A DNA stretch of 44,721 bases, taken from Bacillota bacterium (lineage in GTDB: Bacteria; Bacillota; Clostridia; Christensenellales; CAG-138). The translations under genes and the position numbers were made by a program. Shown here one piece after another: positions 7,570 to 15,867 of the stretch (its first letter is position 1; every line of letters starts with the position of its first letter). The notes beneath the pieces are model-generated. The model made no database searches. It saw only the letters and a list, made by a program, of their open reading frames with translations, and was not told the DNA's origin. The DNA lies in contig JAEESS010000013.1 of NCBI GenBank assembly GCA_016286445.1, forward strand, positions 1-44,721. Direction: 5' to 3'.

Positions 7570-9324
7570 TTATTTCAGTTTATCGGCCAGAAGATCCAGC
7601 GCGCCTTCGGCGAAGGTCGGGCTGCCGCTGGCGGTCTGTGCGGACTGCTTAACGCCCATGGATTCTATGAAAGCCGTTGCAGTGCCGTCTCCGGCTGCAG
7701 CCAAATGCAGCATATGCGCGGCGCGGCGTTTGCGGATATCCGCATACACATCGTCCTCTTTGGTATCTCCCAATCCCTGGCTTCTCAGGAAGATCTCCCA
7801 TGCTTTGCTTCTGCTGATATGTTTGTCTCCGAGACTTTCCCTGACGTCCTTCAGCACTTCCGAATAACTCTTGCCGCCGTACTCCTCCGCGATCGCGTTC
7901 TTGCGAAGCCGACGGTTTTTGAAAATATTGTAGATGGAGCCGATGCCGTTGACAAGCGAACCGGCAGCGGAAAAACCGAGTCCCGCAGCCGACGTTACCC
8001 CGCCCAAAGAGAGAATTCCGCCTAAGGTGGTAAGCCCGCCGCCAAGCACCTTGGTTCCTCCGAGGATCGCGTTTCTCTTCTGGATCTCTCTGCCGTGGCG
8101 CATCGTGCGCAGCATCATTTTCTGATCATTGGTAAGGGTTCCCTGAGGACCTTCCGGAACAATGCTTGCTATCTGCTCATCGATTTCATCCTTCCGATTA
8201 CTGGCCCGCTGCAGCTGTGAAACCCCGAGGATAGCGTTGACGCCGCCTGTTGCGATGGACAGCCCGGGCACCAGATCCTGCAAGCCGCCCCCTGCTTTCA
8301 ACGCGGTCGCAGCCGTGGAAGAAACGACCTTTGCGATGGAAGCGCCGCCGGAACCGATGCCTCCGAGACCGGCGAGCATCTGCAAGCCGCCCTCCGCCGC
8401 GTCCATTTTGCTTGCGCCGGCTTTTAGGTTTCGCAGATTCCGAATCATCGAGGTGAAGCCGGTATAGGCATTCATGCCGCCGGTGATCACTCCGAGTCCG
8501 CCGGAAATGGCGGACGCCGCAGGCGACGCACCCCAGGTTTCTCCGCTTACCACCTTGTCCACATCGGAACGGGCAACATGTGTGTCCGTAAACTTCGACG
8601 CCGTGTTCAGCCCGTGCTGCACTGCAGCGATATGTGGGGTACCGTTCTTCATCACTTTGGAGAACCCGCTGGCGGAGTGCGCTTTATCACCGCTGTTTTC
8701 ATACGCGTTATCGGTATCGACCGGACTGTTCAGGATCGAGCTTGCCGGCGTATCGGTATTGCCGAGTCTCCTGTAGCGGCTCACCATGGAGTCGGTACTC
8801 TCCTTTTTTGCCTGCATGGGACCGGATGCTCCGGCTGCGGTGGCCGACGACAGGGCTGCCGTCGGCGCGGCGATCTGTTGCCCTGCCGCTGCCATGGCGC
8901 CCTCCCGGTCCGCCCTCGCCTCCAGTGCCGGATCGTTCAAAAAGCCCGCGCCGGTGACTTCGCCCCGCTGCCGGGAAACAACATGGCTCAGTTCGTGTCC
9001 GAGAAGGGTCTGCCCGGAGCGGCTTGAAAAATCGAGCATACCCGGTGCGAAAACAACCTTTTCCCCCATGGTCACGGCCTGCGCGCCGGCGTCGGCAACC
9101 GCCTGACTCCGGTAGAATTTGACCGCGGAAAGATCCGCACCGAATGCGTTTTCGAATTTTTCCCGGATCGCGCCGGGAAGATCCACCGGATGACCGGACG
9201 CGCCTGAAGACGACAGATCTGCGCCGAACGCCGTCGGAGATCCCTGCACGGGATTGAGCTCCGATCTCTGTTTCGGCGCTCCCTGCCTTTGGGCGGGTTT
9301 TCGCTGTTCGTAAGAATAATTCAC
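7570..9324 (-). CDS. DUF4157-domain CIS cargo protein 2
   Basis: A 584-residue paralogue of the protein at 5056-7020. The DUF4157 domain (about 46-145) keeps HELSH (110-114). After residue 173 the sequence diverges: a short Ser/Asp-rich linker, then Gly/Ala-rich hydrophobic segments (about 255-300, 330-365 and 445-490) and a basic helical C-terminus ending in EGALDLLADKLK. The distant similarity of the two C-terminal halves shows they are old paralogues, while the near-identical leaders look recently homogenised. I place the start at the GTG at 9324, because GAGGG sits seven bases upstream exactly as in the paralogue; ATG codons at 9330 and 9348 are alternatives. The gene has its own upstream control region. 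Confidence 0.83.
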   Translation of the reverse strand: MNYSYEQRKPAQRQGAPKQRSELNPVQGSPTAFGADLSSSGASGHPVDLPGAIREKFENAFGADLSAVKFYRSQAVADAGAQAVTMGEKVVFAPGMLDFSSRSGQTLLGHELSHVVSRQRGEVTGAGFLNDPALEARADREGAMAAAGQQIAAPTAALSSATAAGASGPMQAKKESTDSMVSRYRRLGNTDTPASSILNSPVDTDNAYENSGDKAHSASGFSKVMKNGTPHIAAVQHGLNTASKFTDTHVARSDVDKVVSGETWGASPAASAISGGLGVITGGMNAYTGFTSMIRNLRNLKAGASKMDAAEGGLQMLAGLGGIGSGGASIAKVVSSTAATALKAGGGLQDLVPGLSIATGGVNAILGVSQLQRASNRKDEIDEQIASIVPEGPQGTLTNDQKMMLRTMRHGREIQKRNAILGGTKVLGGGLTTLGGILSLGGVTSAAGLGFSAAGSLVNGIGSIYNIFKNRRLRKNAIAEEYGGKSYSEVLKDVRESLGDKHISRSKAWEIFLRSQGLGDTKEDDVYADIRKRRAAHMLHLAAAGDGTATAFIESMGVKQSAQTASGSPTFAEGALDLLADKLK

Positions 9325-9351
9325 GGTCATTCCCTCGGTCGTCGGCAATCA
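8807..9351. repeat. Direct repeat, copy 2: shared cargo leader
   Basis: The partner of 6503-7047, offset by 2304 bases with no net gap. It contains the leader, the GAGGG ribosome site and the first codons through MQAKK. The sharp end of similarity inside the reading frame marks the border between the common delivery part and the individual payload. Confidence 0.85.
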
Positions 9352-9394
9352 AAACGCATCTGACATGGGAGACAAATAGGAAAAATCTATCTGT

Positions 9395-9422
9395 TATCCC
9401 ATATCATAATATATCATATGAT
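9395..9422 (-). promoter_or_regulatory. Control region before the cargo genes, sharing a motif with the operon promoter
   Basis: The 158-base gap between the PP2C gene and cargo 2 is the widest inside the locus except for the one at the operon head. It contains AT-rich sequence with the perfect palindrome ATCATATGAT (9413-9422) and a core reading CCATATCATAATATATCAT on the plus strand. Nearly the same core lies upstream of the first gene of the locus (43867-43892). A TATATT-like -10 on the minus strand could make this an internal promoter. Shared control of cargo and machine is inferred. Confidence 0.45.
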
Positions 9423-9482
9423 CCGATGCAGTTCAAGCAGATATTGAGAACAAGGACAAAGCAGGCGTTTCCGCCGCTTTCT

Positions 9483-11153
9483 TCAGTCCTCATCGTCGAA
9501 CACAGATCGGATCAGCTCCGTCCTTTTGCTCTCGTTAGCTCCGTAATACTTCAGGGAGAGCATGGTGCAGTCGTCGGGCTGCGGCTCGTCCGCAGAAAAG
9601 CGATCCACTGCCTGCTTCACGGTCTGGATCAGCACGCTGGGCGTCGCTTCCGGTTCGTGGTTCAAAAGCTCGAGTACGCGCCGATCTCCGAAACGCTCGC
9701 CCTTTTTGTTGCGCGCATTCCGAATGCCGTCGGAGAATATGAACACGCTGTCCCCCGGACAGAGCTGGAAGCCGTGGTCGCGGTAGCGGGAGCTCTCCGC
9801 CGCGCCGACCTCCGGGAAGCCCTCATACTCCAACTGTTCGAACTGCTTCCCCGCGCGGTGCAAAAGCGGCGATTCATACCCGGCATTGATGGCAATGCCC
9901 TTGCCGGAGGACAGTTCGAGGACGGCGAGCCATACCGCGGAGGACAGTCCGGTCTTGTACGAGATCATCTGTTCGCTGACGCTCTGCAGCACATCCGCGG
10001 GCGTAAAGCTCTGCATGGCGCGGCTCTTGATCAGCGTTTCGAGGATGACCATGTTGAGAGCGGCGGGAATGCCCTGTGCAGATACGCTGCCGACTACCAT
10101 AGCCAGATGGTCGTCGTCGATGAGGAAGAAGTCGTAGAAGTCGCCGCCGATCTGCTCGCTGGGGGAAAGCAGCGCATAGATATCAAAATCATTTCTCTCC
10201 GGGAACGCCGGATAATCGTTGGGAAGTATCTTGGCCTGGATGCGTTTTGCGAGACCGAGCTCCGCGCTGATACGCTCGCGGTCAGCCGTTACGGCAGTAA
10301 GCTGTCCGATGTAATCGTGGAGATCGTTGTCCATCTTTCGGAAGGAATTGGCAAGCTCTTCGAGCTCGTCGCCGGTGTGGATCTCCGGATCGAAGCGGGT
10401 TTTGCTCCGCAGCGAGCCGACTTCGCTTCCGAACGCGTTGTTGAGTTTTTCGATCGGATCAATGACCACCCGCCGCATGACCTTAAACAGCAGCAGAACG
10501 CCTATCCCGGTCACGACAAGGATCGAAATAAAGATGAGTCCCAAATAGTTGGTGAATTTCATGACCATCTTGTTAATCGAAAGGTCTGTTCCGACCAATG
10601 CGACGGGCTCGCCGCTGCTGTCGAATATGGGGGAGTACGCCGTGAGCAGGTTGCCCCAGGTTTTATCCGAGACCCTCACGTATTTTTCCTCCGGCGTGCG
10701 GCTGAACGCAAGCTCCGCCGCTTTCCTTTCCTTGGGTTGAATGTTCTCAATATGCCCCTGCGGCAGCGGGTGCTCCGAAGTCGTGGCGTCCCAGATATAG
10801 AGCAGACCTTCATCAACCGGTACGCAGACGTAATAGTACAAAACGAAATCGTTCTCATCCTGAATGGCGTTCAGGAAGGTTATGACCTCGTTATAGTACT
10901 GATCGCTGTAATAGAGTTTATCCCCGTTCTCTTTGGTACCGACAACGTTCAAATACTTCCGGACCTGGTCGCCGTCGATCATGCGGGCGCCGGAACGGGA
11001 TAGCGCAAACGCGTTTGCGGTTATTTCGTTGATTTCAACGCTGGAAGAATAGATCCCCACGGCTGCCGAGGTGCAGATCATGATAAACAATGCGAAAAGC
11101 AGCATGCCGATCATCAGCTTCGTGCTCAGCTTCTTTTTCTTCGTGCTCTTCAT
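9483..11153 (-). CDS. Membrane sensor with extracellular Cache-like domain, HAMP and PP2C/SpoIIE phosphatase domain
   Basis: A 556-residue protein with TM1 (about 13-34), an ectodomain of Cache type (about 36-200), TM2 (about 203-224), HAMP (about 225-285) and an SpoIIE/RsbU-type PP2C domain (about 295-540). RsbU-like enzymes dephosphorylate anti-anti-sigma factors. The metal-binding motif GGDFYDFF (336-343) is intact, as are SDG (474-476) and DD (527-528). The motif normally read GDVSG is GSVSA here, with Ser356 replacing a metal-binding Asp, so activity may be reduced or absent. The start at 11153 has AAAGGAG nine bases upstream; an in-frame start at 11246 lacks this and would overlap the previous gene. 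No anti-sigma or STAS partner gene is present nearby. Confidence 0.85.
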   Translation of the reverse strand: MKSTKKKKLSTKLMIGMLLFALFIMICTSAAVGIYSSSVEINEITANAFALSRSGARMIDGDQVRKYLNVVGTKENGDKLYYSDQYYNEVITFLNAIQDENDFVLYYYVCVPVDEGLLYIWDATTSEHPLPQGHIENIQPKERKAAELAFSRTPEEKYVRVSDKTWGNLLTAYSPIFDSSGEPVALVGTDLSINKMVMKFTNYLGLIFISILVVTGIGVLLLFKVMRRVVIDPIEKLNNAFGSEVGSLRSKTRFDPEIHTGDELEELANSFRKMDNDLHDYIGQLTAVTADRERISAELGLAKRIQAKILPNDYPAFPERNDFDIYALLSPSEQIGGDFYDFFLIDDDHLAMVVGSVSAQGIPAALNMVILETLIKSRAMQSFTPADVLQSVSEQMISYKTGLSSAVWLAVLELSSGKGIAINAGYESPLLHRAGKQFEQLEYEGFPEVGAAESSRYRDHGFQLCPGDSVFIFSDGIRNARNKKGERFGDRRVLELLNHEPEATPSVLIQTVKQAVDRFSADEPQPDDCTMLSLKYYGANESKRTELIRSVFDDED

Positions 11154-11193
11154 CCGAAAGAACTCCTTTCCTCCGTCAATACCGCCGCAGCGC

Positions 11194-12588
11194 TTATGAA
11201 AGCTCGGAGATGATCTCGAGCATATCCCTGCCGACGCCTGCCTCAAACGTCGCCCGCTTCGTGTGGGAACGGATATAGTTCGCAGCTATGCCGCCCGAGG
11301 CATCTCCGCCGATATCAAGTGGATCCTTTCCGCCCATCGGCGCGAGCATTTTCAGGTGCAGAATGTTTTCCTCGGGCTTGATCGCGCATTCGATCTTGAC
11401 GTCCGCATCCGCTCCGCAGACGCGGCAGCAGAGCGTAAACATCTCGTCCGCGAGCAAAATGTGCTTGGCCCGATCCTTCGGATCGATCCTGCCTTCTTCA
11501 AGGGTCTTGCGCATGAACTCGGTCACAAGCGGCGCATCCTCCGGAACGGAACGCACGAGCGTAAAGACAAAGTCCCGATTGCCCTTGACGTATTCGATCG
11601 CGATCGCTGCATAGCTCAGAATATCGTCGTCACTCTCGCAGAAAGCGGATGCCTCGTTCTGCACGAAACCCAAAAGCTCCTCCGTGCTCCGGCACCGGCT
11701 CCGGCTTCGGTTGAGCACGGAAAGAAGCTCCATGTCGCGGAAAAGTTCGCCGCTGCTGTTCTTCATCTCTCCAAGATCGGAGGTGCAGAGGAACAGAAGG
11801 TCGCCCTGATCCAGCCGCAGGATCTCGGAGCGATAGCTGACGCTCTCATTCGCGCCGAGAGGATCGTAGACAGGGGTGTTGAGCCATTCATAGCGCTCGT
11901 CGCTTCGCATCAGCAGCGGCAGCTCGCTGCCTGCGTTGACGAAGCTGAAACGGCCGTTCAGGGTGTTCATCACGCAGACAAGCGCGTTCACGCGGTTGCG
12001 TCCTCCCAGATCGTAAAGTTGCGCGTTTACGTCGGACATCGTCTCGGTAAGAGACCTTCCCAGGCGGAGCTGGCTGCGAATCGTGGTCTGCGCGACTACG
12101 GCGAACAGCGCCTCCGCGATATCGCTGCCGGGAACCTGTCCGACCGAAAAGCAAACCGTGTTCTCGTCAAGAAAGAAGTGATCGTAGAACACGCAGCTCG
12201 ATCGCTTCCCGGGCTGAATGCCGCCGGCAAGCGAAAAGGTCATGCTTGCCAGACGGTTTTTCAAAGCCTGCGGAAGAAGCGAAGCGCAGATCCCATCAAC
12301 CACCGCAGACTTGTAGCGCTCCTCCGCGGCCGGGTCCCCGCCGGTTCCTGCGCTTGTCTGCATCCGGGCTTCTTCACACGTCTCGATCAGCGCTTTCGCC
12401 GTCTTTCCGGGCGCGCCGCCGATCCGTTCCGCCTCTGCGCGCAGCGCTTCCGGGGTACGGTTTTCGGTCGCTTCGGTGAGCTTTTTCAATCTTCTCATCG
12501 GGATCAGGACCAGAAACAGTATGAGAAGGAGGGCGACGACGGCGCACAGCAAAAGCGTCGCAAGCACCGGGATCATGATCGTTTGCAT
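11194..12588 (-). CDS. Membrane-anchored degenerate PP2C-HATPase protein
   Basis: A 464-residue protein. One N-terminal membrane helix (about 5-30) is followed by a short linker, a PP2C/SpoIIE-like domain (about 95-335) and an RsbW-like HATPase domain (about 340-464). The fold pattern is clear, but key residues are lost. GGD of the first PP2C motif reads SSC (Cys132), and the Asp of GDVSG is Gln151; D271 and D320-322 remain. In the HATPase part the Glu of the N-box is present (DEMF, 381-384) but the usual Asn is missing, and the DxGxG box is not recognisable. A scaffolding or binding role is more likely than catalysis (inference). AAGGAG lies upstream of the ATG. The gene is five bases after the AAA+ gene. 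Confidence 0.8.
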   Translation of the reverse strand: MQTIMIPVLATLLLCAVVALLLILFLVLIPMRRLKKLTEATENRTPEALRAEAERIGGAPGKTAKALIETCEEARMQTSAGTGGDPAAEERYKSAVVDGICASLLPQALKNRLASMTFSLAGGIQPGKRSSCVFYDHFFLDENTVCFSVGQVPGSDIAEALFAVVAQTTIRSQLRLGRSLTETMSDVNAQLYDLGGRNRVNALVCVMNTLNGRFSFVNAGSELPLLMRSDERYEWLNTPVYDPLGANESVSYRSEILRLDQGDLLFLCTSDLGEMKNSSGELFRDMELLSVLNRSRSRCRSTEELLGFVQNEASAFCESDDDILSYAAIAIEYVKGNRDFVFTLVRSVPEDAPLVTEFMRKTLEEGRIDPKDRAKHILLADEMFTLCCRVCGADADVKIECAIKPEENILHLKMLAPMGGKDPLDIGGDASGGIAANYIRSHTKRATFEAGVGRDMLEIISELS

Positions 12589-12593
12589 TCGTC

Positions 12594-14735
12594 TCAGTCT
12601 CCTTCCAAAAGATCGGCGTATTCGCGCAGCTGTTCACGCACGACGACGATCTCGTTCTTTTTCATTTCGGTAACGGCGGCTCGCAGCAAGTGACGCATTG
12701 CGATCGGCTTGTCTTCTCCCGCCGCCATGAATGCCGCGGACATGACGATGTTCTTGATATGACCGCCGGAAAGCTCGAATTTTTCTCCGAGGAACCTCCA
12801 GTCGATCTGCGGGTCCAGCGGCGCGTCCTTCGGGATCATGACGCGGTAGATCGCCTCCCTCGCACGCGCGTCGGGGAACGGGAAGTGCACGACGTAGGTG
12901 ATGCGTCTCATAAACGCAGCGTCGATATTGCCGATCAGGTTGGTGGCGAGGATGCAAACGCCGTCGAAATCTTCGATCTGCTGCAGAAGATACGCCACCT
13001 CGACGTTCGCGTTGCGGTCGTGCGCGTCTTTGACTTCGCTGCGCTTTCCGAACAGCGCATCGCACTCATCGAAAAACAGGATACAGCTTGCGTTCTTTGC
13101 CTCCGCAAACAAGGCGCGGAGGTTTTTCTCCGTCTCGCCGATGTATTTGCTCACGATCTGCGACAGGTTGATCTTGTAGAGCTCCATGTTCAGCTCATGC
13201 GCGATCACCTGTGCGCACATGGTTTTTCCCGTTCCGGGAGAGCCCGCAAACAGGATCGACAGTCCCCAGCCATAACCGATCTTTTTTTGAAAGCCCCAGC
13301 GGACGGCGACCCTGTGCCGGTAGCGGATATGTCCGCAGGCGCGGCGCATCAGATTCTTCTGCGTCTCGGGCAGGATGACGTCGTCCCAGGTATACGCGGG
13401 CGTGACCTGCGTTGCGAGCTCGCCGAGTTTATGAACGGCCTGACGGTAGCAGCAGCGGTGGATCAGCTCCCCGGAGACTTCGCCCCTCCGATCCAGTCTT
13501 GCGAGACCGACTGCCTGCTCGCAGGCAATGCGGATCTGCCTCGGACTGAAACAGAATTTTGCCGCAAGCTCTTCGGTCGTGCAGCCGATCAGCCGCACAT
13601 TGCGAAGGAAGCTGTTGAACAGCGTCAGCCGTTCCGACTCGCTCACCCGCGGGATCTCAAGATCCACAGTAAGCGTTCTGAGCCGCATAGGCGCGGAGAG
13701 CCGGGAAAGAAAAATGCGTGTGTTTCTGCGCAGCTCAAGCTTTTCGAGCTCCTCGAGCATGGATTGCGGCGGCGGAACGAGCTGCCCCGCCTCGTCCCTG
13801 CGGTCGAGATGGTAAAGGCAGAGGTAAGCATCGGTCAGGTCGGCCGCAAGCGCCGCGCTCGCAGCTGTTTCGAGCCAGTCGTTTCCCTCAAGGTCTGCGA
13901 ACACGCACTTTTCGCGCTGCCGCGCGAACAGATGCTCGATCTGGAACCGCTTGCCGCCGCCCTCCGGTCCGCAAAGACGTATGCAGCAGCGTTCGGGATA
14001 CGAGAACGCCGCGTCGAGCTGTCTGGCAACCGTGTCATGGACGGCGAGCGGATCAAGCCGGCACGATGCGCCGTCGAACAGGCGAAACACGTCGCTGTCC
14101 CCGAGCGACCCGTTTGCAAGGAACTCTACGACTTCGCGCCGCAGCACAAGCAAACCTTTGTCCAGCTCCGCACGTTCGAAGAGTCTCACAAAGCGTCTGC
14201 TTTTGAAGCGCGAAACGCATGCCGTCAGCTCTGCGCCGTCCGGCAGGAACAGTTCGCAGCAGAGGGAGATGCCGGGCGCCTTCAGGGTCATATCATCCTG
14301 GAGATAGGCAAAAAGCTTTGTATATTTCAAGTCGATCTCGGCGGCATAAGCGAGAACAACGCTTTTGATCTCAAATTCATCGAGCGCGAAGCGTTCGAAG
14401 AGATCGACCAGCGGCAGCACCGCCTCGGTCTTTTCCAGCCGCAGCTTGATCGCGGACGTTGCAAGCACGATCTGTTCGCGCTCCTCCTCCGTCAGTTCCG
14501 CGGGCAGACCGCGCTGGGCTGCCTTCGTAAGGTTGTGTTCGAACTCCTCCCGCGTTACCACGAGACCGAGCAGGTTCCTCATCTCGGCTGAAGGTCCGAG
14601 CCACCGATGATGCGAATAGTAGTAAAACAGCTGCAGATCGAGCCACGCGACGAGATCGCGCAAAAGCTCCTCCTGACCTGCGTAGCCGCAGTCCAGGCGC
14701 GATACGTTGACACTGTTCAGATCGTTTGCTTTCAT
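12594..14735 (-). CDS. CIS-associated AAA+ ATPase (Afp15/Pvc15-like)
   Basis: A 713-residue ATPase of the kind found in nearly all extracellular CIS loci, thought to help assemble the particle or load its cargo. The N-terminal region (1-240) is helical and specific to this group. A first P-loop domain (about 245-415) has a degenerate Walker A, GPEGGGKR (256-263), without Ser/Thr and without a clear Walker B. The second AAA+ domain (about 445-695) is intact: Walker A GSPGTGKT (498-505), Walker B ILFFDE (552-557), sensor 1 Asn599 and RR at 610-611. The ribosome site GAGGAG lies five bases before the ATG. The PAAR-like tip gene lies nine bases upstream, consistent with a late-assembly role. Confidence 0.92.
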   Translation of the reverse strand: MKANDLNSVNVSRLDCGYAGQEELLRDLVAWLDLQLFYYYSHHRWLGPSAEMRNLLGLVVTREEFEHNLTKAAQRGLPAELTEEEREQIVLATSAIKLRLEKTEAVLPLVDLFERFALDEFEIKSVVLAYAAEIDLKYTKLFAYLQDDMTLKAPGISLCCELFLPDGAELTACVSRFKSRRFVRLFERAELDKGLLVLRREVVEFLANGSLGDSDVFRLFDGASCRLDPLAVHDTVARQLDAAFSYPERCCIRLCGPEGGGKRFQIEHLFARQREKCVFADLEGNDWLETAASAALAADLTDAYLCLYHLDRRDEAGQLVPPPQSMLEELEKLELRRNTRIFLSRLSAPMRLRTLTVDLEIPRVSESERLTLFNSFLRNVRLIGCTTEELAAKFCFSPRQIRIACEQAVGLARLDRRGEVSGELIHRCCYRQAVHKLGELATQVTPAYTWDDVILPETQKNLMRRACGHIRYRHRVAVRWGFQKKIGYGWGLSILFAGSPGTGKTMCAQVIAHELNMELYKINLSQIVSKYIGETEKNLRALFAEAKNASCILFFDECDALFGKRSEVKDAHDRNANVEVAYLLQQIEDFDGVCILATNLIGNIDAAFMRRITYVVHFPFPDARAREAIYRVMIPKDAPLDPQIDWRFLGEKFELSGGHIKNIVMSAAFMAAGEDKPIAMRHLLRAAVTEMKKNEIVVVREQLREYADLLEGD

Positions 14736-14744
14736 AGCAGCTCC

Positions 14745-15122
14745 TCAAGGGGTCTTGACTGTCATTGCCGGCGTCGAAGTGACTTGGATCACGCCGCCGT
14801 AAGTGCACATGAGCTTGGACGTGCTATTCAGCAGCGGCTTTCCGCATACCAATACGGTCGGCACGCCGGGCGCCCACGGCGCAATGATCGCCGGAACGCA
14901 CGGCGCAGGCGAAAACACGCCGAGCTTTGCCGCGGTAGCCGCGATGACCGCCGGATTGCTCGGACAGCTGCACATACCGAAGGGCGGGAACTTGTTGTCC
15001 ATGATGGTCGCCACGTTCAGGTTCATGCACTTGACCGTCTGCTGAGACGAAACCATCAGCGGCAGCGGCACGGCGCCGAAGGTGCAGGTGCAGACCGAAG
15101 ACATCACCGCGGGATTTGCCAT
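14745..15122 (-). CDS. PAAR-like tip protein (DUF4280 family)
   Basis: A 125-residue protein of the DUF4280 PAAR-like family, which forms the sharpened cone on the spike of contractile injection systems. The family pattern is complete: an N-terminal CTFGA, the block IMDNKFPPFGMC (about 40-51), the PCVPAIIAPW segment (about 83-92) and the C-terminal LMCTYGGVI (about 108-116). Cys and His-rich positions could bind a metal ion at the tip. Small size and absence of a toxin extension mean it is a plain tip. The ribosome site GGAGGA is eight bases before the ATG. Its spike partner is encoded about 16 kb upstream in the same transcript. Confidence 0.9.
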   Translation of the reverse strand: MANPAVMSSVCTCTFGAVPLPLMVSSQQTVKCMNLNVATIMDNKFPPFGMCSCPSNPAVIAATAAKLGVFSPAPCVPAIIAPWAPGVPTVLVCGKPLLNSTSKLMCTYGGVIQVTSTPAMTVKTP

Positions 15123-15126
15123 TTTC

Positions 15127-15867
15127 TCATTCCTCCGATCCCCATGCCAGCGTCTGCCGTCCGGCGTTCAGCTGCGCGGTAAATAACCTGCCGTCAAAAA
15201 AACCGATGAGCGTTCCCGGTTCCTTCAGCAGCACACAAACGTTCCCGTCCCCATCCGATTCGTAAGACTGTACGGGGATAAGCTCCGTTCCGCGCGGATG
15301 TTCCGAACAAAGCGGCGTCAAAAACGCCCCCTCCTCGTCCCGCAGATGGCGCAGATATACGATCTCCGGCGCGGTCTTGTCTGTGAACAGGAAATACCCC
15401 GGTATGGGCAGCAGCCCCGCATTGCCCTCGCAGAACAGCCTTGCCAGGGTCTCCCCGGCTTCCGCCCGCTCCTGCGCAAGGACCAGCCGCGTATGCGGCT
15501 GCTGACCGAGCCAGAGCCTCTCGTCGGAAGCGGCGTCTTTTCTGCGGTGAAGCGAAAGCGAAACGCGTACCGTTTCGGGCGGGAAGCGGTAGCCCGCTCC
15601 GGGTTTCAAAGAAATCGTATCCTCAATCGCGGCGTCTTCGCGGACGTCCATCTTCACATGCTCGTCGATATAACCGCTGCGCATCACGATCAGCTCGTGT
15701 TCACCCGGTTCGACGTCCGTCAGCACGAGGTATCCTTCTTTCTTCCAGATCGGCCGCACGAGCGGTCTGCCGTCAAGCAGACAGCGCGTACCCGAAAAGC
15801 CGGTCAGCGTCCGGCCTGTAAAGCCGTCGCGCAACAGAAATGCCGCGCTTACCGTCCTGCGGATCAC
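15127..15867 (-). CDS. CIS locus protein with N-terminal beta-sandwich-like domain, unknown function
   Basis: A 246-residue soluble protein that I do not recognise with confidence. Residues about 10-90 resemble a PEGA/carboxypeptidase-regulatory-like beta domain: a G-rich turn, VEPGEHELIV (about 52-61) and DTISL (about 88-92). The C-terminal half (about 95-246) is rich in beta-strand-like segments without a known motif. There is no signal peptide. The GTG start overlaps the stop of the DUF4255 gene (GTGA) and has AGGAGG upstream, so it is translationally coupled to it. Its position between the tail terminator and the PAAR tip suggests a structural or assembly role. Confidence 0.75.
   Translation of the reverse strand: MIRRTVSAAFLLRDGFTGRTLTGFSGTRCLLDGRPLVRPIWKKEGYLVLTDVEPGEHELIVMRSGYIDEHVKMDVREDAAIEDTISLKPGAGYRFPPETVRVSLSLHRRKDAASDERLWLGQQPHTRLVLAQERAEAGETLARLFCEGNAGLLPIPGYFLFTDKTAPEIVYLRHLRDEEGAFLTPLCSEHPRGTELIPVQSYESDGDGNVCVLLKEPGTLIGFFDGRLFTAQLNAGRQTLAWGSEE

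Noticed and set aside
12690-14591. A 633-codon plus-strand open frame opposite the AAA+ gene
   Set aside because: Antisense shadow. The opposite strand carries Walker A, Walker B and sensor motifs; this frame has no ribosome site and no domain pattern.
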